64,000 bases of DNA, from contig NZXX01000001.1 of the NCBI GenBank assembly GCA_002702065.1, forward strand, positions 372,001-436,000, read 5' to 3'. How positions within the stretch are numbered: the stretch's first letter is position 1; each line of letters opens with the position of its first letter. The notes beneath the pieces are model-generated. The model had not been told where the DNA came from. It ran no database searches and worked only from the letters and a program-made list of their open reading frames with translations. Positions 8,289 through 16,940 of this stretch are shown piece after piece. This DNA comes from Anaerolineaceae bacterium (GTDB lineage: Bacteria > Chloroflexota > Anaerolineae > Aggregatilineales > Phototrophicaceae). A program made the translations under genes and the position numbers.

Positions 8289-9280
8289 TGCTGCGTGTAG
8301 GAGTAATTGGCCTGGGGCCGATTGGCAACCGACATAGCGACCTCTATAAAGTTGATCCGCTGGCCGAGCTGGTGGGCGTCTGTGACCGCAACAAGGAACG
8401 GGCGGATGCAGCGGCGGCGCGGTTGGGCGTGCCTGCTTTTTATGATGCCCAGAAAATGCTGGATACTCTGAAGCCGGATGTCGTCAGCGTGACGACGGGT
8501 GGCGAGGAATATGGTAGCGATCATTACGAGCCGACCATTCAGGCGTTGGAAGCGGGCTGCCATGTGCTGGGCGAAAAGCCGATTTCCAATGTCATCGAAG
8601 AAGCGGAGGAGATGGTCGCCAAAGCGAGGGAAAGAGGCGTGTGCTATGGCATCAACCTGAACCACCGTTTCACCCCGGCGGCGCGCGTCGCTAAACAGTG
8701 GGTGGAGGATGGGCGCATCGGCCACCAGTTGTTCTGCCGCATGAGCATGTGGATCAAGAACCCGGCGGAAAGCTCACCGTATTATCAGATCAAGGCGCTC
8801 AACCCGCACACGGTCGACGTGATGCGCTATTTCTGTGGCGACGTCGAAGCGGTGCAGTTGTTCGCCACTAAAGCGCCGGGCCGCAAAATCTGGTCGACCA
8901 CGTCATTTAACATGCGTTTCACCAGCGGCGCAGTCGGCAATCTGACCGCCAGCTATGATATTGAGCGCGGACACCCGATGGAGCGCTGCGAAGTGGGCGG
9001 CACAAAAGGCCGTTTCGTGCTGGATGATATGTGGCGCGAGGCGACGCTGTATCCGGCGGGCGACCTCATCAAGCAGGTGTACACGGACCCAACCTTTGGC
9101 GGTTTCGGTGATTTTGTCAGCACGTTCAAAGATCGTATCCACACCTTCTTGCAGCAGATCACCGACGGTGTCCCACCGGATCAGATCGATGGCTCTGGCG
9201 CGGAAGGGCTGGCGGCGCAGAAGGTGCTGGCGGCGGCGATTGAGTCGCTGGATACGGAGAAGATTGTGTACATTCGGTAG
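8288..9280 (+). CDS. Gfo/Idh/MocA-family oxidoreductase, copy 2
   Basis: A 330-residue paralogue of the gene at 6543. It shows GLGPIGNR at residues 8-15, Glu-Lys-Pro at 96-98, and the same 'NLNHRFTPAA', 'MSMWIKNPAESSPYYQI' and 'LNPHTVDVMRYF' blocks found in copy 1. Its ATG shares one base with the sulfotransferase stop codon (TGATG at 8286-8290), so translation is coupled. Retention of two diverged copies suggests successive steps or paired substrates, for example oxidation and re-reduction in an epimerisation; this is inference. No terminator is obvious in the 115 nt downstream. Confidence 0.9.
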   Translation: MLRVGVIGLGPIGNRHSDLYKVDPLAELVGVCDRNKERADAAAARLGVPAFYDAQKMLDTLKPDVVSVTTGGEEYGSDHYEPTIQALEAGCHVLGEKPISNVIEEAEEMVAKARERGVCYGINLNHRFTPAARVAKQWVEDGRIGHQLFCRMSMWIKNPAESSPYYQIKALNPHTVDVMRYFCGDVEAVQLFATKAPGRKIWSTTSFNMRFTSGAVGNLTASYDIERGHPMERCEVGGTKGRFVLDDMWREATLYPAGDLIKQVYTDPTFGGFGDFVSTFKDRIHTFLQQITDGVPPDQIDGSGAEGLAAQKVLAAAIESLDTEKIVYIR

Positions 9281-9395
9281 CGGCTGTGCCCACTGACGCA
9301 TCGGGCAGGTTTAGAATAAATACACCTCACGTGAACTTCGTCCCTTCTCAAAGGGGGCTTTGTACGAAACGGGAAGAAGCAATGGAGGCGTAGAT

Positions 9396-9911
9396 ATGGA
9401 TGGTACAAGCGATAGTTCAGGGTGTCTCAACCAGTTCATTATGCTAGTGATGAGCCTGATGCTCGGTGTTGGCATCTTCACCGGTGCACCAAGCGAAGTC
9501 AACCCGCCACCGGAGGAGTCGACGATCACGTTGTCGCCTATGGATGAATCCCTGCCGTTTGAACTGGAGGGCCAGCGCGTTTCGCTCCGGCACCGCAGCA
9601 CGCTGGAAAGACCCTGTCATTACGCGATTCAAGGCTACGCCTTCGACATGGAAGGCAACACCTTTACCGACTACGATGTGTATATCAGCGTGGCGGGCGA
9701 GGCAGCGGAAAAGGCGGGCACCTATCTGGATGGATCGTGGAATTATGGCGGTTTTCTCCAGTGGGAAGCGCCGGTCGACGTGTGGATGACCCTGAAAGAT
9801 AGCGACGAACGGGTCTCGCCGGTTGTGACCATTCCCAGCCGAGACTGTACATACAATCTGGTGGTGATCAATTTCGCCCAGGTGACGCCCCTTGTAGCGG
9901 ACGCAAACTAA
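9396..9911 (+). CDS. Membrane-anchored or exported protein of unknown function
   Basis: A 171-residue protein. ATG 9396 is supported by GGAGG at 9384-9388, seven bases upstream. Residues about 11-28 form one hydrophobic helix ('FIMLVMSLMLGVGIF'), followed by a Pro/Glu/Thr-rich linker and a beta-rich outer domain. That domain contains two Cys ('RPCHYAIQGYAFDMEG' and 'SRDCTYNLVVINFAQVTP') which could form a disulfide. The pattern 'GSWNYGGFLQWEAPVDVWMTL' looks like an Ig- or lectin-like beta sandwich, but I recognise no family. It precedes the MazG-like gene by 12 nt and so may be co-transcribed with it. Confidence 0.55.
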   Translation: MDGTSDSSGCLNQFIMLVMSLMLGVGIFTGAPSEVNPPPEESTITLSPMDESLPFELEGQRVSLRHRSTLERPCHYAIQGYAFDMEGNTFTDYDVYISVAGEAAEKAGTYLDGSWNYGGFLQWEAPVDVWMTLKDSDERVSPVVTIPSRDCTYNLVVINFAQVTPLVADAN

Positions 9912-9923
9912 GCAGGAAAATGT

Positions 9924-10259
9924 ATGCAGACCAAACATGGCAGCTATCAGGAACAATCGCGCAAAACGTACAGCGACATCGAAGTCAACGACCCGATTGT
10001 CTACCCGACTCTGGGGTTGGTGAACGAAGCGGGGGAAGTCGCCGGGAAGATTAAGAAGATTTTCCGCGATAAGGGCGGCGAAATTTCCGACGCGGACCGC
10101 GAGGCGCTCAAGGGCGAGCTGGGCGATGTGTTGTGGTATCTGACGCAGATCTGCACCAACCTGGATTTGACACTGGAAGAAGTGGCCGAGGCCAATCTCG
10201 ATAAGCTGTTCTCGCGGCTGGAACGCGGCAAAATTCAGGGGGATGGCGACCACCGCTAG
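9924..10259 (+). CDS. MazG-like nucleotide pyrophosphohydrolase
   Basis: A 111-residue all-alpha protein of the MazG/dUTPase superfamily, which hydrolyses (d)NTPs to monophosphate and pyrophosphate. The metal-binding E-xx-E (Glu35, Glu38 in 'NEAGEVAGKIKK') and E-xx-D (Glu65, Asp68 in 'ELGDVLWYL') motifs are both intact. It is a single-domain form like phage and iMazG proteins rather than the two-domain E. coli MazG. The next gene starts two bases after its stop, so the pair forms an operon. Likely roles are nucleotide-pool cleansing or a stress or defence function; the target nucleotide is unknown. Confidence 0.85.
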   Translation: MQTKHGSYQEQSRKTYSDIEVNDPIVYPTLGLVNEAGEVAGKIKKIFRDKGGEISDADREALKGELGDVLWYLTQICTNLDLTLEEVAEANLDKLFSRLERGKIQGDGDHR

Positions 10260-10261
10260 TC

Positions 10262-10927
10262 ATGCTCGTCGATGAGTTGGTCCAGTTTGTTTTTGAAGGC
10301 ACCGCCCCCAGCCTGAGCGCGCCATTCACGGAGTGGGTCAGTTCTTCGCGGCGCTTCCGGGCCTTTGCTGAAGACAATGCCAGCAAAATCCGGAAAAAGG
10401 TGCGGGTTGCCAGCGATGCCGATCAACTGCTGGATGTACGTGTGGAACTCGAAACAGCATATGCGCTGCTTCAGGTTCGGCAGTTTGAAGTTGCCTATGA
10501 AAAACATGCCAGCAGCAGCGGGCGCGGGCCGGATTTTGCGGTGATGTTCCGCACGCATACGCCGCTGAATATCGAGGTCACGCGCCCCCGGCTCGACCAC
10601 GCGGTGGCCAACAAGTTGATGGAGTCGATTTGTGATAAAGTGGGGCAGATGCCAGCCGGCGCGATCAACGTGCTGGTGATCTTTGCCCCCGGCGCGGAAG
10701 ACGAACAACTGGTCGAGGCGGCTACCAGCCTGCGCACACTGGCCGAGAGCAAGACGGAAGCATATTTTGTGCGGCGCGGCTTTCACGATGCCAGGGCGTT
10801 TATCCGCCAGTTTCAGAACCTGAGCGCCATTGTGCTGAAATCCGGCGCGCCTGCTTTCTGGTCCAACTCACTGGCGAAAAAGCCGGTTCCGAATGATCTG
10901 GCGAAAGCGCTGCGCAAGACGTTTTAA
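10262..10927 (+). CDS. Unknown protein, possible PD-(D/E)xK-like fold
   Basis: A 221-residue cytoplasmic protein that I do not recognise. The middle contains 'GRGPDFAVMF' (Asp91) followed by a strand 'LNIEVTR' (Glu105, Thr107). This resembles the D...ExK arrangement of restriction-like nucleases with Lys replaced by Thr. After it come a helix and a strand, 'AINVLVIFAP', and a C-terminal 'PAFWSNSLAKKPVP'. The N-terminal ~80 residues are helical. The missing Lys argues for a degenerate site or a different fold. It is translationally close to the MazG-like gene (2-nt gap), which is the main clue to its role. Confidence 0.5.
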   Translation: MLVDELVQFVFEGTAPSLSAPFTEWVSSSRRFRAFAEDNASKIRKKVRVASDADQLLDVRVELETAYALLQVRQFEVAYEKHASSSGRGPDFAVMFRTHTPLNIEVTRPRLDHAVANKLMESICDKVGQMPAGAINVLVIFAPGAEDEQLVEAATSLRTLAESKTEAYFVRRGFHDARAFIRQFQNLSAIVLKSGAPAFWSNSLAKKPVPNDLAKALRKTF

Positions 10928-11029
10928 CGCGACAGCGCGTGCAGACAAGATTCGTGATTGATGGGGTCAGGTATTCTGGCCCTGGCGGCACAAAATAAAG
11001 CTTACGGTAGACGATGGATTATTTGAGCA

Positions 11030-13654
11030 ATGCCGAAAATAGATACGATTTATCTCATCAGCCATACCCATACCGACATCGGTTACACCGATTATCAGGA
11101 TGCGGTGCTGCGCCAGCACCTGGAATTTATCGACGCGGCCATCGAGTTGGGTGAAGCGACGGCGGATTACCCCGAAGAATCACGCTACAAATGGACGTGC
11201 GAAGTCACCGCCTTTGTCGAGAATTATTTCCAGCAGCGTCCGGCGCGGCAAGTGGATCGCTTCCTCGAACTGCACCGGCGCGGGCAGATGGGCGTTGCGG
11301 CGATGCAGTATCACTGGACCCCCATGCTTTCTACAGGGGGGATGATCCGGTCGCTGCTGCCGGTCATGCGTCTGCGCAAGGATTATGACCTCCATATTGA
11401 TACGGCCATGCAGTGCGACGTCAACGGCGCCAGCTGGCTGTGGGCTGATCTGCTGCCGGCGATTGGCGTGGACAGCCTGACCATGTCGATCAACATGCAC
11501 CGGGGGCGCAGGCCAGAACCAGACCTGAACGCCTTCTGGTGGGAAGGACCAGCGGGCGGGCGGTTGCTGACGTTCAACGGGCCACATTATCTGTATGGCA
11601 TTTTCCGCTATGGCATCGCTGATGAAAAATGGGTCCAGCAACTGCTGCCCGACCAACTGGCGAAGCTGGAAGCCCGTGATGACTATCCCTACGACTTTCT
11701 CTATGCCCAGGTAACGCATCCGGCACGGGTGGATAACGGCCCGCCGCTGCCTCATCTGGCCGATTTTGTGCGCGACTGGAACGCCGCCGGGCGCGAACCG
11801 CGTATGGTCTTCGTCACCGTCGACGATTTTACGAAGATGCTGCACGAGCGTTATGGCGATCAGTTGGTGACATGGCGTGGCGACTGGGCGGACTGGTGGG
11901 CGGACGGTGTGGGGTCATCCATCTACGAAACCAGCCTCAACCGGGCGACCGAAGAACTGCTGCCGGCGCTCGATTTGCTGGCGACGCAGACGGATGTCAT
12001 CGACGCGGCACTGGTCGAGGAAGCCTATCAGCGGGTGATGCTGTACGACGAACACACCTGGGGCGGGTTCGCCAGCATCCGGCGGCCCCATTCGCCGTTT
12101 ACCCGCGCCAATTTTCACTACAAGGCCGGGTATGCTTATGGTGGTTATGGCCTGACGCATGAACTATTGGCATCCGGTGGGCGGGCGCTGGCCCGTTCGA
12201 TCACGGATGTCACACCGGAGGGCGAAGCATGGCGGCGATGGGGCCAGTATATTTCGTCTGATCCATCCGCAGACCCGGCGGCCCATCGTTTTCTGGTGCT
12301 GAATACCCTCCCCTGGGAGCAGCATATCCGCTGGCCGCTGCCGCCGGATATGGGTGGCGCTGCGCCTTATGCCTCGCTGGAGATGTTTCTGGTGGGCAAC
12401 TACCGCGAGCGCCCGCCGCTGGAAGCCGAGACACCGCCGGAAATGGTGATCGACGTGACCCTGCCCGCCTTTGGCTATGAAGTGGTCGAATTTGCCACCC
12501 TCGGCGAAGCGGAGAACGTCACGGTGCGTGAGGGCATCATCGAGAACGCATGGTATCGCATCGAGGTGGACCCGGCCACCATCGGCCTGCGCAGCTGGTA
12601 CGACAAGGCACTGGGGCGGGAGCTGGCCCGGCAGGATGGACCCTGGCGTTTCGGACAGTATCTCTACGAATGGATTGATCATCCTGACGACCGCCGCGCG
12701 TTGTTTGCGCTGGATTTCAGCCGCGAGGATTTTGGTATTCACCATACGGATACCCCGCTGCGGCGCGAAGGGCCGACCCGCGTCGAACTGCTGCCAGCAC
12801 ATATCGAGCCGGAAGGCGTGACGCTGGAAGCCCGGTTGGCAGCGCCGGGTACGCACTCAATCCGGGTGCGTTACAGCCTGCCGCATCACCAGAAGGCATT
12901 GCATATTGATCTGCTGCTGGACAAAACCTTTGTGACTAGCGCCGAAGCGGTATACATCCCGTTTCCGCTGGCGCTGGATGAGCCGCAGTTTCACCTTGAC
13001 CTGAACGGTGTCCCGCTGGAACCGGAAGCCGAGCAGTTACCCGGCTCCTGTCGCGACTGGTATGGCGTGCATCGGTGGGCAGAAGTCGGCAATGATGCTG
13101 TTTCGGTGACGCTGGTGCCGCTGGATTCGCCGCTGATTCAAGTGGGCGGCATCACGACCGGGCGCTGGGCGCATCATCTGGATACGCAGGAAGCAACGCT
13201 GGTTTCGTGGGCGCTGCACAATCACTGGGATACGAACTTTAAGGCCAGTCAGGGTGAGACGACACTGCTGCGTTATCGCCTGACGTCGCATGCCGGTTAT
13301 GACCCTGCCGCATCCAGCCGGTTTGCAATGGCGGCGACGGTGCCACCGCTGATCGTGCGTGTACCCGGCGCGCAGCCCGGCGCATCCGGCCAGCTTTTGA
13401 ACGTATCCCCCGAAGGCGTGGCTGAAGTTCACCTCAAGCGGGCAGCCGACGGGCGCGGTGTCGTGGTCCATGCCTTCAACCTCACGGCTGAGCAACAGAC
13501 GATCACGCTTCAGTTCCCGGCGGCGCAGGTGGCACAGGCATGGCGCTGTTCCCCGGTGGAAGACGATGGCGACATATTGGAAGTCGTCGATCAGGCGGTG
13601 CAATTGACCGTGCCAACGCGGTCGGTCGCCTGTGCACGGGTGATATTTTCATAG
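11030..13654 (+). CDS. Glycoside hydrolase family 38 (alpha-mannosidase-like)
   Basis: An 874-residue protein with the GH38 N-terminal domain. The zinc-site motif 'SHTHTDIGYT' places His14 and Asp16 as ligands; 'AMQCDVNGASW' supplies the likely nucleophile Asp130; and 'YDEHTWGG' around residues 339-346 gives the other conserved His. The remainder is the long beta-sandwich C-terminal region typical of family 38. No signal peptide is seen, so it should act inside the cell on imported glycans or glycosides. Retaining alpha-mannosidase activity is the family norm, but this divergent branch could use another sugar. It is followed closely by a sugar isomerase gene. Confidence 0.85.
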   Translation: MPKIDTIYLISHTHTDIGYTDYQDAVLRQHLEFIDAAIELGEATADYPEESRYKWTCEVTAFVENYFQQRPARQVDRFLELHRRGQMGVAAMQYHWTPMLSTGGMIRSLLPVMRLRKDYDLHIDTAMQCDVNGASWLWADLLPAIGVDSLTMSINMHRGRRPEPDLNAFWWEGPAGGRLLTFNGPHYLYGIFRYGIADEKWVQQLLPDQLAKLEARDDYPYDFLYAQVTHPARVDNGPPLPHLADFVRDWNAAGREPRMVFVTVDDFTKMLHERYGDQLVTWRGDWADWWADGVGSSIYETSLNRATEELLPALDLLATQTDVIDAALVEEAYQRVMLYDEHTWGGFASIRRPHSPFTRANFHYKAGYAYGGYGLTHELLASGGRALARSITDVTPEGEAWRRWGQYISSDPSADPAAHRFLVLNTLPWEQHIRWPLPPDMGGAAPYASLEMFLVGNYRERPPLEAETPPEMVIDVTLPAFGYEVVEFATLGEAENVTVREGIIENAWYRIEVDPATIGLRSWYDKALGRELARQDGPWRFGQYLYEWIDHPDDRRALFALDFSREDFGIHHTDTPLRREGPTRVELLPAHIEPEGVTLEARLAAPGTHSIRVRYSLPHHQKALHIDLLLDKTFVTSAEAVYIPFPLALDEPQFHLDLNGVPLEPEAEQLPGSCRDWYGVHRWAEVGNDAVSVTLVPLDSPLIQVGGITTGRWAHHLDTQEATLVSWALHNHWDTNFKASQGETTLLRYRLTSHAGYDPAASSRFAMAATVPPLIVRVPGAQPGASGQLLNVSPEGVAEVHLKRAADGRGVVVHAFNLTAEQQTITLQFPAAQVAQAWRCSPVEDDGDILEVVDQAVQLTVPTRSVACARVIFS

Positions 13655-13712
13655 AACGATTGGTTTGTGTGGCGCAGCGCGCCCATACCACAACGATGAG
13701 AGGATTGGACAA

Positions 13713-14510
13713 ATGAAACTTGGTGCAAATTCGGTTTTGTTCGGTGGTCACGACATGGAGACAGCTTTCAAGCACATCAAGATGGCAGGTTATGATGGCG
13801 TGGAAGTGTCGGCCATTGACGGCATGAGCGAACATCTGGTGCTGGACCGCTGGCAGGAGATCGCGCCGCAGGTGAAGCAGCTGGCCCAGACTTATGAACT
13901 GGGACTGCTGGCGATGGAGCAGCCCCGTCGCGACCCGGCGTTGATGGAAAAGGCGATGCAGGCGGCAGTCGAAGCCGGTATTCCGATTATCAATTGTGGG
14001 CCGGGCGGCAAAACCGACGACCCCTCAACCTTGCAGCAGTCGATTGACGAACTAGCCGCGCTGGTGACTCTGGCCGAAAAATATGGTGTGACTCTGTGCG
14101 TGAAGGCGCATGTCGGCGCGGCCATTTACAACACACCCACGACCCTCAAGGTGATGGAGGCCATTACCTCACCGGCATTCGGCATCGACATGGATCCATC
14201 GCATATCTACCGCGCCAACGAAAACCCGGTTGAGGCAATTGCCGCCGTCATTTCGCGGGTGAAGCATGTGCATATCCGCGATTGCAAGGGACGGCAGCAA
14301 GGGCCGGGGAAACCGGAAGATCAGGCCAATGGGCGCGGCGACATTGATCTGGTGGGTTATATCCGCGTGCTGCACGAAAATGGCTATACCGGCCCGCTTG
14401 ATCTGGAAGTGATTGGCGCCAAAGACTATTCGCTGGAACAATGCTGCGTGATCGCGGCGGAATCACGCGGGCACATGCAGGCATGTTTGCAGGCGTGCGG
14501 CGCCAGATAA
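13713..14510 (+). CDS. Sugar phosphate isomerase/epimerase-like TIM barrel
   Basis: A 265-residue AP-endonuclease-2-like TIM barrel of the sugar isomerase/epimerase group. Repeating beta-alpha units are visible ('AGYDGVEVSAIDG', 'GIPIINCGPGGK', 'GVTLCVKAHVG', 'FGIDMDPSHIYR', 'KHVHIRDCKG'), and the final strand 'GPLDLEVIGAKD' carries the usual Glu. Metal ligands probably include the Asp and His of 'DMDPSHIY' and the His of 'VHIRD'. The start at 13713 is supported by GAGAGGA 8 nt upstream. Its position between the GH38 gene and rhaM fits sugar catabolism. The exact substrate is unknown. Confidence 0.8.
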   Translation: MKLGANSVLFGGHDMETAFKHIKMAGYDGVEVSAIDGMSEHLVLDRWQEIAPQVKQLAQTYELGLLAMEQPRRDPALMEKAMQAAVEAGIPIINCGPGGKTDDPSTLQQSIDELAALVTLAEKYGVTLCVKAHVGAAIYNTPTTLKVMEAITSPAFGIDMDPSHIYRANENPVEAIAAVISRVKHVHIRDCKGRQQGPGKPEDQANGRGDIDLVGYIRVLHENGYTGPLDLEVIGAKDYSLEQCCVIAAESRGHMQACLQACGAR

Positions 14511-14546
14511 AAAGTCGCACGCAAAGGCACAACGGGGCGGCGATGC

Positions 14547-14598
14547 AAAGTGGCAAAGCAGATCCGCCTCGTCTTTGCGGGCTTTGCCGCTTTCTTCT
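14547..14598 (+). terminator. Hairpin followed by T-rich tract before rhaM
   Basis: AAAGTGGCAAAGC (14547-14559) pairs with GCTTTGCCGCTTT (14581-14593), 13 bp with one G-U pair and a 21-nt loop, followed by a pyrimidine-rich tract. It lies 37 nt after the isomerase stop and would separate or attenuate expression of rhaM at 14640. Confidence 0.5.
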
Positions 14599-14639
14599 AC
14601 ACTTTGCGTTAAATTCATTGTTTTTGACAGGAGAACCAT

Positions 14640-14960
14640 ATGCAGCGGGTATGCTTTTTGCTCAAGGTGAAAGAAGACAAACTCGAAGAATACAAGCTTC
14701 GCCATGCCGAAGTCTGGCCGGACATGCTGGCGGCGCTGAGCGAAACCGGCTGGCACAATTATTCGCTGTTTTTGCGGGATGATGGCCTGCTGGTCGGCTA
14801 TCTGGAAACGCCGGATTTTCAGGCGGCGCTGGATGGCATGGCCAAAAAAGAGGTCAACGACCGCTGGCAGAACGAGATGGCCCCATTCTTTGAAACGCTG
14901 GCCGGGCGTCATGCCGATGAGAGCATGGTGCCGCTTGAGGAAGTGTTCCATCTGGACTGA
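14640..14960 (+). CDS. rhaM: L-rhamnose mutarotase
   Basis: A 106-residue protein of the RhaM (DUF718) family, which interconverts the anomers of L-rhamnose. The N-terminal strand 'RVCFLLKVKEDKLEEY' followed by 'RHAEVWPDML' places His22 at the position of the catalytic His of the E. coli enzyme, and 'WHNYSLFLRDDGLLVGYLE' is the conserved middle. AGGAGA precedes the start codon. Other rhamnose genes (rhaA, rhaB, rhaD) are not in this window; the upstream isomerase-like TIM barrel and GH38 enzyme are the only sugar neighbours. A related mutarotase acting on a different sugar remains possible. Confidence 0.85.
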   Translation: MQRVCFLLKVKEDKLEEYKLRHAEVWPDMLAALSETGWHNYSLFLRDDGLLVGYLETPDFQAALDGMAKKEVNDRWQNEMAPFFETLAGRHADESMVPLEEVFHLD

Positions 14961-15008
14961 CAGCCTCGGCTTTTCCGGGTTTCAGACAGTGAGTGAGTGT
15001 AAAATGCG

Positions 15009-15713
15009 ATGGCGATTACCTATGATGCGGTGAAACCCTGGGGGCGCTCCTTCAGCGAATATGTCGGCATGTTTGGCCTGACGGAGACCGACCTGCACGG
15101 GCGCATTATTGGCTGCGGGGACGGTCCGGCCAGCTTCAATGCCGAGGCGACCGCGCTGGGGTATCAGGTGACGTCCGTTGATCCGATTTACGCGTTGACG
15201 CCGCTTCAGATTGAGCAGCGTATCCATGAAACCTGGGAGCAGATTGTCGAGCAGATGCGCCAGAACATGGACATGTTTGTCTGGACCAAGTTTAAAAGCC
15301 TGGATGACGTGCGCGATACCCGCCTGAGGGCGATGCGGCGCTTCATCGCGGATCTGGAGCAGGGTCAGCAAGAAGGGCGCTATATCGACGCCAGTTTGCC
15401 GGACCTGCCATTTGCGGATTCAAGTTTTGATCTGGCGCTGTGCTCCAATTTTCTGTTCATGTACAGCGATAATCTGTCGACGGCATTTCACATTGCCGCG
15501 GTTCAGGAGATGGGCCGGGTCGCGCGTGAGGTGCGCATCTTTCCGCTGTATGACCTGGCCAACAAGGAATCCGATCACGTGATCCCGGTAATGGAGTTCA
15601 TGCAGGCGCAGGGGTGGCAAGTGGCCCGTGTCCCGGTTGATTATGAATTTTTGCGAGGCGCCAACCAGATGCTGCGGCTTACTCCATCAACCGATCAGGG
15701 GCCTCAGACGTGA
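15009..15713 (+). CDS. Class I SAM-dependent methyltransferase
   Basis: A 234-residue methyltransferase-fold protein. Motif I is 'IIGCGDGPASF' (residues 33-43), motif II is 'VTSVDPIY' and the motif-IV region is 'LPFADSSFDLALCSNFLF', which is standard for type 11/25 methyltransferases. A long helical insertion lies between motif II and motif IV ('IEQRIHETWEQIVEQMRQ'), which may form a substrate lid. The substrate is unknown. It starts 48 nt after rhaM and overlaps the convergent PAP2 gene by 10 bases at its 3' end. Confidence 0.8.
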   Translation: MAITYDAVKPWGRSFSEYVGMFGLTETDLHGRIIGCGDGPASFNAEATALGYQVTSVDPIYALTPLQIEQRIHETWEQIVEQMRQNMDMFVWTKFKSLDDVRDTRLRAMRRFIADLEQGQQEGRYIDASLPDLPFADSSFDLALCSNFLFMYSDNLSTAFHIAAVQEMGRVAREVRIFPLYDLANKESDHVIPVMEFMQAQGWQVARVPVDYEFLRGANQMLRLTPSTDQGPQT

Positions 15714-16651
15714 TCGGACTCCGGCACCTGTACCGATAATATATCCAGCCGCAGGGCAAGCAGCGGCCAGATAAACCCGGCAAACAGCGCAACCAGGGCA
15801 TAGCGCACGACGCGCAGCAGGTCGAACAGGAACTCGCCTTCCTCGGCCAGGGAGCCAAACAGCACCCGCAGCCCGACAAACAGGATCAGCGCCAGCACCG
15901 TACCTGCCAGATAGCGCGCTGCTCTTTGCCTTCGGCTGCCCTGGGTTCCGAAGTCGACATAGCGCTTTTCCAGTTCCAGCGCCGGGCCCAGGCCGATCAT
16001 CAGCCCGGCTAATGCCGAACCGGTCGGATCGCTTGCCAGCAGCAGCGCGGTTATCACACCCGCCAGCATGATAATCCCCACTTTCAGGGCCGGATTCATG
16101 CCAATCCAGCGGGCTGCGACCGGTTCCGCAACCCGCACAAACAGCCATAAAGTGATCAAACCGAAGATGATCGCCGCGACTACATCCTGCGGGTAATGAA
16201 CCCCGGCGTACATCCGCGCCCACGCCATCAGCACCACATAGGCGGCGACCACCCAAAAGCCCCACCTTCGATGCAGGTAGACGGCCACATAACCCGCCAC
16301 CACCAGCGCAATCATGACATGTCCGCTGGGAATGCCATAGCCGTAGGGGTCCGTGAGCGCAATTACCTGGTCCGATACGGCGGCTGGCCGCGGACGTGCC
16401 AGCAGATCCTTCATGGCGGTGTTTGCAATACCGACCACCAGCAGGGCGAAGATCAGGCGGGTGCCCAGCTTGCGGTCCACGCTCCAGTACACCAACAGCA
16501 AAATCAGGAGGAAAAATACAGGGCTGCCCATCGCATCGAGCAGGATTGCCAGCGCGTCCAGCAGACCGCTGCGCATGGATTGAAGCGCCAGCACGATATC
16601 CAGCCCTGCGCCCGTTTCGAGTGTTTCAAACAAATGCTTGCTCCCCAACAA
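15704..16651 (-). CDS. PAP2-superfamily membrane phosphatase
   Basis: A 315-residue polytopic membrane protein with the three PAP2 signature motifs: Lys81 to Arg87-Pro88 ('KDLLARPRP'), Pro-Ser-Gly-His at 108-111, and Arg146 with His152 and Asp156 in 'ARMYAGVHYPQD'. Family members dephosphorylate lipid phosphates such as phosphatidate or undecaprenyl diphosphate on the outer face of the membrane. About eight hydrophobic segments can be seen; those after residue 160 extend beyond the catalytic core. A role in recycling undecaprenyl diphosphate is possible but cannot be separated from other lipid phosphatase roles. Confidence 0.85.
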   Translation of the reverse strand: MLGSKHLFETLETGAGLDIVLALQSMRSGLLDALAILLDAMGSPVFFLLILLLVYWSVDRKLGTRLIFALLVVGIANTAMKDLLARPRPAAVSDQVIALTDPYGYGIPSGHVMIALVVAGYVAVYLHRRWGFWVVAAYVVLMAWARMYAGVHYPQDVVAAIIFGLITLWLFVRVAEPVAARWIGMNPALKVGIIMLAGVITALLLASDPTGSALAGLMIGLGPALELEKRYVDFGTQGSRRQRAARYLAGTVLALILFVGLRVLFGSLAEEGEFLFDLLRVVRYALVALFAGFIWPLLALRLDILSVQVPESDHV

Positions 16652-16735
16652 ACGCTTTTTGTCTATGATAGATCGGTTGGCTGAAAAAGTCTTGTTCGGG
16701 TGAGCATAGATGAATTTTTCCCGAATATTAACACA

Positions 16736-16752
16736 CCCCTAACGTTTAGGGG
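16736..16752. repeat. Short inverted repeat in the 289-nt intergenic gap
   Basis: CCCCTAA (16736-16742) and TTAGGGG (16746-16752) are perfect inverted repeats around CGT. The surrounding gap (16652-16940), between the divergent PAP2 gene and the small-protein gene, is AT-rich and probably holds both promoters, but I cannot place convincing -35/-10 pairs. The repeat could be an operator. Confidence 0.4.
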
Positions 16753-16940
16753 GTAGACATGATTGAGAAATTCTGTACAATTATCTTTGTATGAGCGCTC
16801 CCAACGGGCGCTTGATTTATGAAAATTTGAGTCGTTCGTCTGTACCAAAACTGGAAAACAAAAACACTCCCACTTTGTGCGTAACAATTATTTGAGTTTG
16901 TATTTCTCGCAAATGGGATAACCAACCAGTGGAGGACACC

